Of a stretch of DNA of 64,000 bases, positions 1 through 9,210 are shown in pieces. The stretch is from positions 1,488,001 to 1,552,000 of the forward strand of contig NC_089423.1 of the NCBI RefSeq assembly GCF_013426205.1, written 5' to 3'. Each line of letters starts with the position of its first letter. Position 1 is the stretch's first letter. The notes below the pieces were generated by a model. That model was not told the DNA's origin. It saw only the letters and a list, made by a program, of their open reading frames with translations, and ran no database searches. The position numbers were made by a program, and so were the translations under genes. Source of the stretch: Metarhizium brunneum (lineage: Eukaryota; Ascomycota; Sordariomycetes; Hypocreales; Clavicipitaceae).

Positions 1-1394
1 TTTTTATAAATAAGGTATATTTTATATTTTTTTTTAAGATTAGTACTAATAATCTCTTTTTATTTATATAATATTTTATTTAATTTTATAAAAATATTTA
101 TTTTTATTATAAGTATTTTTATATTTTTATTATAGTTATTATATATATTATAATTATTAGCGTGTTTATTTTTTATATTATATATATTTTAATAATAAGG
201 TTAAATTTATAATTTACCTTAAATAATAATATTTTTATATTATTAATCTTAAAGTTATTATAAACTTATTATATTAATAATAGCTATTTTACCTAATTAT
301 TCTATTAGTAATTAATATAATTTTATAAATATTATTTAAGTATCTGGTTTAAGATTTTTATTTATTTATTTAATTATAAATAAAATATTATAAATAAGCT
401 TTACTTAACTTTTATAGTTTTTATAAGGCTTTTTTAAAAGTTTAATATAAATAATTTATTATAATTTAATATAAGCTTTATTAATAATTTATATTATATA
501 ATAATTATTTTAAAAAATATATATATTAAATTTTTAATATTATTTAATTTTATATAAAAAATATAATAAGTATATTTTATAAGTTTATTAATAATAATTA
601 GAATATTATTATAAATAACTTTTATTATTAGTTTTTTAAACTTTAATAATTTAATAATAAAGTTTATAATAATAATTTATTATATTTTTTTAGGTAATAA
701 TATTAGTTATAATTTATTATATAATATATATTATATTACTTTTACTTTATTATATATATTATATTTCTTAATAATTTTTTATATTATTTTTTTACTTTTT
801 AGAAAGTTATATAATTTTCTTATTTTATTAATTATTTTTTTTATATTTTAATATTTATATAAAAGGTATTTATATATTTTTTTAATAAGTTACTTTTAAA
901 GTATATTAGAAATATATTATTATTTATTATATAAAAAGGTTTTATTTTTCTTAAATAAATATATTTTTATTTTTTAATTATTTAAATAGCTATTATTCTT
1001 AATATATAATATAATTTATTATATTTATATTTTATTTGGCTTAACTTATTAGGTTATATTAACTTTTTAAGTACTTAATATAAGGTTTTTATTTTTAGTA
1101 GTATATAATAAAAGTATATTATTTATTTATTTATTTAATTTTAAATTTTTTTTTTAATTAAGTATATTTACTTTTTTATTTTTAGATTTTTTATAATATA
1201 TAATTTTAAAATTATAATTTATAAAAGTTTTATATTATTTAATTTATTATTTATTTAGATTTTTTATAGTTAAAAATAATATAAAATTCTTATAATTAAT
1301 ATAAATTTTAATTTAATATTTTACTTTTATAAAATAATATTTTTATTTTTTAAAGTACTTAATAATAATTATAAGTTTTTTATTATAAATCTTA
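1..1394. repeat. AT-rich, hyper-RIPed block, left flank
   Basis: Almost pure A/T with no credible coding sequence. The remaining C residues are nearly always followed by T (or by C then T), and the remaining G residues are nearly always preceded by A. CpA and CpG are practically absent. That is the expected end state of RIP, the fungal process that mutates C to T in repeated DNA, preferentially at CpA. The original repeat can no longer be recognised by eye. The block stops abruptly at the 5' LTR of an un-mutated retroelement, so the element inserted into it after mutation. Confidence 0.85.
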
Positions 1395-1399
1395 TAATT
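1395..1399. repeat. 5-bp target-site duplication, left copy
   Basis: TAATT lies directly before the 5' LTR and recurs directly after the 3' LTR at 9211-9215. A 5-bp duplication is normal for Ty3/gypsy integrases. Together with the paired LTRs it fixes the exact ends of the element. Confidence 0.85.
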
Positions 1400-1835
1400 T
1401 GTTACGACCCAGCACGTAGGCTGCAGGTTGGGCCGGCTGCATGGAGCCGCCGGGCGGCACAGGCATGACGGGCCACGGAACATTGGTCGGCACGACAGGA
1501 CCAATGGGAAGGACGCTCAGTTATTATAAGTGAGCATGCACAACGCTCACCAGTGTTTGGAAGTGAGCATCGAGGATGCTCACCTCCGCGATAACTAGCA
1601 ACCGTAGTATATAGGGACCCCCAAATTCGCTTCATAGATAGCCTCTAGCTCCTTAGCTTTCAACACAGATCATTACATTGAATAAGCCTCGCTTACAACT
1701 CTTTGACTCTGATCACTTGGTTACGGTCTACGACCTATTACCAACGTAACACCCAACTGCTCAGATTGACTGCCCTAGTGGCTCTGCCAACATAAACTAC
1801 GACTAGTTTATCCCTTGGGAACCTTAGCCGTTACA
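1400..1835 (+). repeat. 5' LTR
   Basis: 436 bp, starting TGTTAC and ending GTTACA, matching 8775-9210 with no difference seen by eye. It carries a TATATA box at 1608-1613. A perfect 9-bp inverted repeat (GTGAGCATC at 1563-1571, GATGCTCAC at 1575-1583) sits just upstream of the TATA box, and AAGTGAGCAT occurs twice (1528-1537 and 1561-1570). These are plausible U3 promoter elements. Small open frames inside the LTR are not considered genes. Confidence 0.95.
1608..1613 (+). promoter_or_regulatory. TATA box in the 5' LTR
   Basis: TATATA lies about 45 bp upstream of 1655, the LTR stretch that is complementary to the primer-binding region. This is consistent with transcript initiation near 1645-1655. 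The same motif is present at the equivalent place in the 3' LTR (+7375). Confidence 0.55.
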
Positions 1836-1836
1836 C

Positions 1837-1846
1837 GTTGAAAGCT
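1837..1846 (+). other. Putative self-priming primer-binding site
   Basis: The bases immediately after the 5' LTR do not begin with TGG, which a PBS pairing with a tRNA 3' CCA end would show. Instead GTTGAAAGCT is the exact reverse complement of AGCTTTCAAC at 1655-1664 inside the LTR, about 45 bp past the TATA box. This is the arrangement of Tf1-like retrotransposons, in which the 5' end of the mRNA folds back to prime minus-strand synthesis. The pairing is seen; the priming mechanism is inferred. Confidence 0.6.
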
Positions 1847-1898
1847 CTTGTTCAGACTACTACCGCGTCACTCTGAGCAATACCTGATAACTGTCAAC

Positions 1899-4397
1899 AT
1901 GGCACCACGCGAGACTACCACCGCATCTGGATCCAATGAAACCCGAGAGGGACCAACCACCATCTCTGCTCACGACATGCTTGCTGAGATCATACGCCTT
2001 CGGGAACGGGTCCAACAGATGGAAGAAGAACGGCAGGAACAAGCCACGACTGCGGCCACAATTAAAAAGGACTTGGGAGAAATCCTTAGACCCAGGGCAC
2101 CAGGACCGTACGACGGATCCCCGGGTGCGCTTCAAGGATTCCTCACTCAACTCAGGGCTTACCACCGACAATTCCCGACCAAAATGGAAGAATCCTCTGC
2201 CAAGGTACTGCACGCAGGAGGGTGTATGACGGGAGTGGCACTCGCATGGTTTGAACCCATTATGAGGGACTACCTTAACAAAGAAAAAGACGACCGCGAA
2301 GAAGAAACCAACACCATTTTCGAAAGTTACGATGAATTCGAAAAAGCTATCAAAAAGGCCTTTGGAACAGTTGACGAAGCTAGGGCTGCTGAGTACTACA
2401 TCGACGGGCTCAAGCAGAAGGGATCGGCATCCGATTATGCCGCTCGCTTCAGACAACTTGCATCTCAGCTTGACTGGGAGGACGAACCTCTTATGTCAGC
2501 TTTCTATAAAGGACTTAAGGAAGAAGTCAAAGATGAACTCTACAGGGAGAACAGACCAGACAACTTATCGGACTACATCGCTATGGCGGTACGAATCGAC
2601 GACAGACAGTATCAGCGACGCATACAGAAGAAACAGGGTAAAGGAACCTGGAGCCCTGCCAAAGGGAAGAGTTACCAAGCCAATCAACGCAGAAAGCGTG
2701 ACGAACCTATTGCCTATGGTCACACTCTTAACCCTGGACGAATGGAGCTTGACGCTACCAAGAAAGACGACAAAAAGGAAAAGAAATGCTACAACTGCGG
2801 AAAACCAGGACATTTCGCCAATAAATGCAAGAAACCCAGGAAAGAATGGAAGCCAGTACCAGAAGGAGGTAAGAAACAACTCAATTCTACTAACCAACAG
2901 AAAATCGAAGTTACCGAATCAGAGGTGGAACATAAGAACCTCAACTGGACCTTCTGCTATGACGACAACTGCTACGTTCACATGAGCAGCAAACAAGAAA
3001 GAGGATGGTTTCCAAAAGAACCAAGAAAACCAAAGAAGAAAATTATGAACTTCATAGGAAACGGACTGCAAGTAGCCAAACAACTGGTACAAGAAGACCT
3101 GGACGAACAATCAATGGAAAAGAGAACGCTTGCAATGACGGGACGAAAGGAACTCCATGAACCAAAATCGCCAGAATATTTGGACGAAGACTCGCACCAA
3201 GAAATTCTCGATTGGGTGCGACAACAAGCAGAAGCAAGGAAGAATCGAAGGGAACAACAATATAGGGAGGAGCAAGACGCACAAATCCTCACCACCTTCG
3301 ACGAACCGGAAGATAGAGTAAGGGAAATGAGCGTCGATGACGACAACGCAATCCTAGATACTCCAGAAGCGTCCGAAGACGAACGAAGCGAGGAAGAAAC
3401 GCCTGCAAGGCTGACAGCCACACAAGAACAAGCTGTACAGCGATATTTCCCCGCACCAACAGGAAAACATTTCGCAATTCCTATTCTAGCAGTGGACACC
3501 ACCACGGCAATGGAAAACCAGACACTATGGTTTCCGGAAGGAGAGAAGGAAGACGATCCTAGACTCTCACCAAGACACGCGGAACATACACGTTTAGCAT
3601 GGGCATCATGCGCGTTTGCAATGTGCCAGGCACACTTTCAAACCAAGGCACGATTGGATGCGTTTCCGATCAGGATGAAAGGATATCCGATCAAAGCACC
3701 ATACTTCAGATGGGAACTCCTAGAATGGAGAGTGAAGATAATCAATAACGATCAAACGATGATCTTGGAACCCGATTCAAACACACCCATCAAATGCCGA
3801 GCTCATACAGATCCTACGGACGTATGTGAATCAGACACATGCCAGTTACATGTACATACGAAGAACAGGCAGTGGCATCAGTATGTGTATGAGGGAAAAA
3901 TCCCAACACACAGAAGGGAGTTACTACTCAAGTCACCTCGATGTGAAACAAAAGACCACATGGTATGCCCACTACCTAATTGTTCAGAACATATGGTAGA
4001 TAAGGCCAGGGAATGGCACAAGTGGCAATGTGGAACACCAGCAGCATACAAACGGACACAGCGAGCATTAGACATACTCGAACAGAAAGACCCCAGGGGA
4101 ACCACAGAATCAACATACCACAGTGAACAACAGTTGGATAAGTGGTACAACGAACAGAAGTTCAACCCCAGATGCAACAGGAAATATGCGGTAAACTGCG
4201 ACAACCCAAGATGCGAAAAACACGGAGAAATGAAAAACCAAATTTACAATCGCCTATGTCAAATGTTTGACGATGGGTTTTGCTTCAAGCACCCGCAAAA
4301 CGGAACTGGACCTACAGAATGGTACCAAGAAATGAAACGACAAATCGCAGAAGAATCTATTCCGGAAAACTCAAAAAACGAGGCACGCCATCTGTAA
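1899..4397 (+). CDS. gag: Gag polyprotein with zinc knuckle and extended Cys/His tail
   Basis: 832 residues counted from the first in-frame ATG at 1899. The N-terminal 290 residues resemble a retrotransposon capsid (YDG...F...L near residues 68-80, AAEYYIDGLKQKGSASDYAARF near the middle). A CCHC zinc knuckle follows (C297, C300, H305, C310) inside a Lys/Arg-rich stretch, as in nucleocapsid domains. The protein is unusually long: about 520 residues lie after the knuckle. This tail holds an acidic region and four copies of C-X4-C-X2-H (C353-C358-H361, C643-C648-H651, C690-C695-H698, C767-C772-H775). The last 118 bases overlap the pol frame, and a slippery site lies at 4373-4379. It should assemble the virus-like particle and bind element RNA. 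The role of the tail is unknown. Confidence 0.85.
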   Translation: MAPRETTTASGSNETREGPTTISAHDMLAEIIRLRERVQQMEEERQEQATTAATIKKDLGEILRPRAPGPYDGSPGALQGFLTQLRAYHRQFPTKMEESSAKVLHAGGCMTGVALAWFEPIMRDYLNKEKDDREEETNTIFESYDEFEKAIKKAFGTVDEARAAEYYIDGLKQKGSASDYAARFRQLASQLDWEDEPLMSAFYKGLKEEVKDELYRENRPDNLSDYIAMAVRIDDRQYQRRIQKKQGKGTWSPAKGKSYQANQRRKRDEPIAYGHTLNPGRMELDATKKDDKKEKKCYNCGKPGHFANKCKKPRKEWKPVPEGGKKQLNSTNQQKIEVTESEVEHKNLNWTFCYDDNCYVHMSSKQERGWFPKEPRKPKKKIMNFIGNGLQVAKQLVQEDLDEQSMEKRTLAMTGRKELHEPKSPEYLDEDSHQEILDWVRQQAEARKNRREQQYREEQDAQILTTFDEPEDRVREMSVDDDNAILDTPEASEDERSEEETPARLTATQEQAVQRYFPAPTGKHFAIPILAVDTTTAMENQTLWFPEGEKEDDPRLSPRHAEHTRLAWASCAFAMCQAHFQTKARLDAFPIRMKGYPIKAPYFRWELLEWRVKIINNDQTMILEPDSNTPIKCRAHTDPTDVCESDTCQLHVHTKNRQWHQYVYEGKIPTHRRELLLKSPRCETKDHMVCPLPNCSEHMVDKAREWHKWQCGTPAAYKRTQRALDILEQKDPRGTTESTYHSEQQLDKWYNEQKFNPRCNRKYAVNCDNPRCEKHGEMKNQIYNRLCQMFDDGFCFKHPQNGTGPTEWYQEMKRQIAEESIPENSKNEARHL

Positions 4398-7300
4398 AAG
4401 GGCTACAGGCTGGCATGAAAAGAAAGACGCTAATGACCCTCAACGCAACCCAGAACGGACGAAGCGACAAAATGGTATTAGACGCCGAAGTCATGGGACA
4501 TCGCGTTCGCATACTTGTGGACAGTGGCGCGATGGGCAACTATATCTCACCCAGAGTTGTGAATCGTTACCAACTACCGTGGAAACACAAAGAGGCACCA
4601 TACGAGTTAACTGATATCGAAGGAAAACTTTTTGCCTATAATGACGGAATCATTAACCAAGAGACTGATCATCTCGAAGTACAGATTCAAAGTCATTCAG
4701 AAGTGATTCAACTCGATGTTATGGACGTATCGGAACACGACCTAGTGTTAGGGTACCCATGGTTATGGGAGAGTAACCCACTGATCAACTGGAGGACAGG
4801 CCAACTGAAGTGGAACGAGACTTCAGGCCAACAGAATCAGCAGAATTCGGAAGAAAGAACGAAATTTCGTCATAACTTAGCTCATGAACAGAGTTCTGAA
4901 GAAAAAGAACCTTCAAGCAAGTTATCCAAGGACCAACGACAACAAACAAGCGGCAGAAAAGCAGTCAAAACAATTGGATCCACCGTAACGACCTCGACGG
5001 CGCTACAAACCGGGATACGAACAACAATAAGCAACAAGAAGACAAAAGCCAAGATCCGAAAGGTTATTGCCACCTTAAGGAAAGACCTCGCGAACACAAA
5101 CAAGAAACTCGAAGGAGAAAAGAGGAACGAGAACGATAAAGACGACAAAAGCCCAATAACGAAAGAAGAAAGACTCAAGAATATCCCTAAGGAATACCGG
5201 AAATACGAAAAATTATTCGCAGAAGAATTAGAAACCGGATTACCAGAACACAGCCAATGGGATCATCAGATTGAATTGATAGACGGAAAGTCGACAACAT
5301 TCCATAAGATTTACAACTTAAACGCAAGAGAACTCGAAACACTACGGGAGTACATCGACGAGATGTTAGCGAAAGGCTACATCAGAGCATCCACATCAGA
5401 AGCTGGATACCCAGTTATGTTTGTTCCAAAGAAAAACGGGAAACTGCGGTTAGTAGTGGACTATCGGCGATTGAACGCGATTACCATGAAGGATCGAACA
5501 CCGTTGCCACTAATATCGGAACTACGGGACCGATTGCACGGAATGAATTGGTTCACCGCTTTGGACCTGAAGGGAGCATACAATTTGATTCGAATAAAGA
5601 AAGGCCATGAATGGAAGACAGCCTTTAGAACGAAGTTCGGACTATTCGAATACCTGGTAATGCCATTCGGGCTTACCAACGCACCAGCGACATTCCAACG
5701 AATGATCAACAGCGTACTACGAAAATATTTGGACAATTTTGTGGTAGTGTATCTGGACGATATACTGATCTTCTCAAAAACCCTGGAAGACCACAAAAGA
5801 CATGTACACAAGGTACTACAAGCGCTACAAGACGCGAAGTTACTAGTGGAACCAGCAAAAAGCAAATTCCATACCCAGGAAGTAGACTTCCTAGGACACA
5901 CGATACGACCAAACGAGATACGAATGGAAAAGACAAAGATTGAGGCAGTAAGGAACTGGCCAACACCGAAGAATGTCAAGGACATACAAAGCTTTAGAGG
6001 CTTTGCGAACTATTACAGGAGATTCATCAAGAGCTACGGCGAAATCGCAGCACCCTTGGATGAACTCACCAAGAAGGATAAGCAGTGGAATTGGAACGAT
6101 GAGGCGCAATGTGCCTTTGACAAGATCAAAGAACTCATCACATCCGAACCTGTTTTGAGAACCTTCGACCCAGAAAAAGAAACGGAACTAGAAACCGACT
6201 CATCAGACTTTGCTCTAGGAGCACAAGTTGGACAAAGAGACGATGACGGAAAACTACACCCTATTGCGTTCTACTCGAAGAAACTTCATGGAGCAGAACT
6301 CAACTACCCCATCTACGACAAAGAATTCCTAGCAATCATCAATGCTTTCAAGGAATTTAGACACTATCTCATGGGAAGCAAACACAAAGTTAAGGTGTAT
6401 ACCGATCATAAGAACATCTCTCATTTTGCGACGACGCAACAATTGAATGGACGACAAATTCGATGGGCCGAATATCTTTCAGAATTCGACTACGAAATCA
6501 TCCATCGAAAAGGATCCGAGAACGGACGAGCAGACGCTCTAAGTCGAAGAAGCGACTACGATACAGGAGTACCTACAGCAACAGGACCACTCCTTGAGAT
6601 CAATAAAAATGGCAATTTCCAGCAGAAACAACTGAATGCCATATTGAAAGTACAGAAAGAAGACCCAGTATACGGCAAAATACACCAATGGGCAACAGAC
6701 AATATACAACACATTGGGGACGTACCGACGGGATGCACATGCCACCCAGGAGGAGTACCAATGTATGGAGAGAAAATCTGGATACCACCAGAATTACAAG
6801 AAGAATGCATCAAAGAAATGCATGAACATCCAGTCTACGGACATCAAGGAATCCGCAAGACACTGGATAAGATACGACGACAATACGATTTCTCAGGAAT
6901 CAAGAAAATGGTCGAAAAGGTTGTCAACGAATGCATACAATGCGGAAAAAGTAAGGCTTCACGACATAAGCCATACGGAGAACTGCAACCATTACCAGTA
7001 CCAACACGACCATGGGAATCGATAGCTTTCGATCATATTACGAAGCTACCAATGTCAAAAGAACCAATGACCAACGTGGAATATGACAGCATATTCGTGG
7101 TCACGGATAGACTCACAAAATACGGATACTTTTTACCGTACAGAGAAGCAAGCAATGCAGAAGAACTTGCATATGTGTTCTTACGAACAATAGCAAGTAA
7201 CCATGGACTGCCAGAAGAAATCATATCGGACAGAGGAAGTACATTTACTTCTAAGTTTTGGCAAGCACTTATGGCACAACTTGGAACGAATCACAAGTTA

Positions 7301-8104
7301 AGCACCGCATACCATCCACAGACAGATGGACAGACGGAAAGATTGAACCAGACGCTTGAACAGTATCTACGATGTTACATCAATCATCAACAGGACGATT
7401 GGGTTAAATGGTTACCTACAGCGCAATTGGCTTACAATAGCTCGATATCAGAATCGACAAAGCAAACACCAGCCTACGCCAATTACGGATTTAATCCCGA
7501 AGTATTTCGAACACAGCGCGAAGGACCGCAAGCAGAACGAGCGATGCTGCAAGCAGATGAACTGAAGAGATTGCACGAAGAAATGCGACACGAATTGGAA
7601 TTCGTACGAAACAGAATGGCACAATACCATAATCGTAAAAGATCGAAGGGACCAATCTTTGGGGAGGGAGACATGGTCTACCTACTCCGACGAAACATCA
7701 AAACAACGCGACCAAGCGACAAATTGGACTACAAAAAATTAGGACCATTCGCTATCAAGAAAAGAATATCGACAAACAACTACGAACTTTCATTACCAAA
7801 GACTATGAGGAATCATCCTATAGTACACATTTCACTTCTTGAGAAAGCACCAAACAATGCACCAGCAGAAGAAGACATCGAAGTCATGAACGAAACGGAA
7901 TATGAAGTAGAACGGATCTTAGACATGAGGACAAGAAACAAAACACGCCAATATCTCATTAAATGGAAAAGCTATGGAGACGAGGAAAACACATGGGAAC
8001 CTACGGAGCACCTGAAGAATTGCCAGCACCTATTACGGCAGTATCACCAGCAGCATTCAACAAGGCATCCCCAAACACAGCGTTCCAATCCAACACGTCA
8101 ATAG
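4280..8104 (+). CDS. pol: Pol polyprotein: PR-RT-RNaseH-IN-chromodomain
   Basis: Open frame of 1274 codons, -1 relative to gag and lacking an early ATG in a good position, so probably made as a Gag-Pol fusion entered at 4379. Numbered from 4280: aspartic protease DSGA at 81-84; reverse transcriptase with YLDD at 491-494; RNase H with D640 in ETDSSD; integrase zinc finger H848/C885/C888; integrase catalytic triad D918, D984, E1020 (D-35-E spacing for the last pair); chromodomain about 1208-1260 (YEVERIL, YLIKWKSY, NTWEP). All catalytic residues are present. Chromodomains in this class bind methylated H3K9 and steer insertion to heterochromatin, which agrees with its location between RIPed blocks. 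The last 104 bp overlap the antisense gene. Confidence 0.93.
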   Translation: MLQAPAKRNWTYRMVPRNETTNRRRIYSGKLKKRGTPSVKGLQAGMKRKTLMTLNATQNGRSDKMVLDAEVMGHRVRILVDSGAMGNYISPRVVNRYQLPWKHKEAPYELTDIEGKLFAYNDGIINQETDHLEVQIQSHSEVIQLDVMDVSEHDLVLGYPWLWESNPLINWRTGQLKWNETSGQQNQQNSEERTKFRHNLAHEQSSEEKEPSSKLSKDQRQQTSGRKAVKTIGSTVTTSTALQTGIRTTISNKKTKAKIRKVIATLRKDLANTNKKLEGEKRNENDKDDKSPITKEERLKNIPKEYRKYEKLFAEELETGLPEHSQWDHQIELIDGKSTTFHKIYNLNARELETLREYIDEMLAKGYIRASTSEAGYPVMFVPKKNGKLRLVVDYRRLNAITMKDRTPLPLISELRDRLHGMNWFTALDLKGAYNLIRIKKGHEWKTAFRTKFGLFEYLVMPFGLTNAPATFQRMINSVLRKYLDNFVVVYLDDILIFSKTLEDHKRHVHKVLQALQDAKLLVEPAKSKFHTQEVDFLGHTIRPNEIRMEKTKIEAVRNWPTPKNVKDIQSFRGFANYYRRFIKSYGEIAAPLDELTKKDKQWNWNDEAQCAFDKIKELITSEPVLRTFDPEKETELETDSSDFALGAQVGQRDDDGKLHPIAFYSKKLHGAELNYPIYDKEFLAIINAFKEFRHYLMGSKHKVKVYTDHKNISHFATTQQLNGRQIRWAEYLSEFDYEIIHRKGSENGRADALSRRSDYDTGVPTATGPLLEINKNGNFQQKQLNAILKVQKEDPVYGKIHQWATDNIQHIGDVPTGCTCHPGGVPMYGEKIWIPPELQEECIKEMHEHPVYGHQGIRKTLDKIRRQYDFSGIKKMVEKVVNECIQCGKSKASRHKPYGELQPLPVPTRPWESIAFDHITKLPMSKEPMTNVEYDSIFVVTDRLTKYGYFLPYREASNAEELAYVFLRTIASNHGLPEEIISDRGSTFTSKFWQALMAQLGTNHKLSTAYHPQTDGQTERLNQTLEQYLRCYINHQQDDWVKWLPTAQLAYNSSISESTKQTPAYANYGFNPEVFRTQREGPQAERAMLQADELKRLHEEMRHELEFVRNRMAQYHNRKRSKGPIFGEGDMVYLLRRNIKTTRPSDKLDYKKLGPFAIKKRISTNNYELSLPKTMRNHPIVHISLLEKAPNNAPAEEDIEVMNETEYEVERILDMRTRNKTRQYLIKWKSYGDEENTWEPTEHLKNCQHLLRQYHQQHSTRHPQTQRSNPTRQ
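4373..4414 (+). promoter_or_regulatory. -1 programmed ribosomal frameshift signal (gag to pol)
   Basis: The heptamer A AAA AAC at 4373-4379 is in the correct X XXY YYZ phase of the gag frame. After a 7-nt spacer comes a potential stem: GCCA (4387-4390) pairs with TGGC (4411-4414), and TGTA (4393-4396) pairs with TACA (4404-4407), separated by a small internal loop. The gag stop is at 4395-4397. A slip by one base moves ribosomes exactly into the pol frame at codon 4379-4381. Slippery site, phase, spacer and structure all fit the textbook arrangement. Function is inferred. Confidence 0.75.
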
Positions 8105-8646
8105 CGCCTAGAGATTGCGCATCGATAACAGCCTCGGATTCGCGACGCTCCTCCTCCTCCAACTCATCCAGCGATTGCAGACCCAAGCGAGTCATTTGTT
8201 GACCCTTGGTAACCAACTGCCGCTTTTGGCGGCGCAGTCGCGCTAGACGGGCCAGCGCTTCATTCAACTCAGCCTGAGCCTTGAGCATTTGCTCTTCCGC
8301 TCTCTCTTCCTCCTGATCCAAACGTTTCGATTCGGAAATAATGCGACCAACTACAAGGACACTCATTAGCAAAAAACAGTGACACACAAAAAGGACACCT
8401 ACGCGAGCTAATCGCGACACCAGAAGCATCACAGGAACGCCCCCGCCGCACGCATTCCCCGCACTTGGAGGAACGCTCAATCATCTTGCAACGAAGACCA
8501 CGGGCGGAACAAAAGGAACACGGCATGACGTCGTAACCAAACGATTCAATGGAATCAGCCAAGCGATCGTTCCGTAAGGTAGAAGGAGCCTTCAACGAGG
8601 GATCTTTTCGCTTTCGGGTACGAGGAACGACGGTACGACTGGACAT
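8001..8646 (-). CDS. Antisense spliced gene inside the retroelement: Zn2Cys6 plus coiled-coil protein
   Basis: Minus-strand model: exon 1 8646-8403, intron 8402-8351 (52 bp, GTAGGT donor, GCTAATG branch, TTGTAG acceptor), exon 2 8350-8001. Splicing joins the frames exactly, giving 197 residues. Residues 43-72 form CX2CX6CX8CX2CX6C (C43, C46, C53, C62, C65, C72), a fungal Zn(II)2Cys6 pattern, preceded by a basic stretch (RTRKRK). Exon 2 is a charged coiled coil rich in E, R, L and Q, ending near an LDWNAVFG motif. The 3' end overlaps pol by 104 bp. I recall many uncharacterised fungal proteins of similar layout, but cannot search. Function is unknown; DNA or RNA binding, or control of the element, is possible. 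The intron can be removed only from antisense RNA. Confidence 0.7.
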
Positions 8647-8758
8647 GGCGTCAGAAGGACATCACAAAGGATGAAAAGAAAGAGGAACTTACCAACGAAA
8701 AGAAAAGGGCAGAGGAACTACTTATGAAACAAGGCCTAGGTCTTGAGGACAAGACCAT

Positions 8759-8769
8759 GGGAGAGGGGA
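8759..8769 (+). other. Polypurine tract
   Basis: GGGAGAGGGGA, all purine, lies five bases before the 3' LTR. This is the expected place for the plus-strand primer of reverse transcription. Confidence 0.75.
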
Positions 8770-8774
8770 CATCG

Positions 8775-9210
8775 TGTTACGACCCAGCACGTAGGCTGCA
8801 GGTTGGGCCGGCTGCATGGAGCCGCCGGGCGGCACAGGCATGACGGGCCACGGAACATTGGTCGGCACGACAGGACCAATGGGAAGGACGCTCAGTTATT
8901 ATAAGTGAGCATGCACAACGCTCACCAGTGTTTGGAAGTGAGCATCGAGGATGCTCACCTCCGCGATAACTAGCAACCGTAGTATATAGGGACCCCCAAA
9001 TTCGCTTCATAGATAGCCTCTAGCTCCTTAGCTTTCAACACAGATCATTACATTGAATAAGCCTCGCTTACAACTCTTTGACTCTGATCACTTGGTTACG
9101 GTCTACGACCTATTACCAACGTAACACCCAACTGCTCAGATTGACTGCCCTAGTGGCTCTGCCAACATAAACTACGACTAGTTTATCCCTTGGGAACCTT
9201 AGCCGTTACA
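8775..9210 (+). repeat. 3' LTR
   Basis: 436 bp with no visible difference from 1400-1835. It ends GTTACA and is followed by the TAATT target duplication. Identity of the two LTRs implies a very young insertion. Confidence 0.95.

Larger units (their letters stand above)
1400..9210 (+). mobile_element. Intact Ty3/gypsy LTR retrotransposon (chromovirus)
   Basis: A complete 7.8-kb element with 436-bp LTRs, TG...CA ends and a TAATT target duplication. Order is 5' LTR, PBS, gag, pol (protease, RT, RNase H, integrase, chromodomain), an antisense spliced ORF, PPT, 3' LTR. Gag and pol are open throughout, joined by a -1 frameshift signal, so it looks competent for movement. The LTRs appear identical along their whole length, which implies very recent insertion. 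Base composition is normal, in sharp contrast to the RIPed DNA on both sides. Protease-RT-RH-IN order and the C-terminal chromodomain place it among chromoviruses. The fungal family name was not determined. Confidence 0.95.

Noticed and set aside
1402..1635. 77-codon minus-strand frame present in both LTRs
   Set aside because: It is identical in the two LTRs only because the LTRs are identical. No domain, and it overlaps the U3 promoter.
1860..2456. 198-codon minus-strand frame opposite gag
   Set aside because: Shadow of the gag coding frame, with no domain or splice structure.
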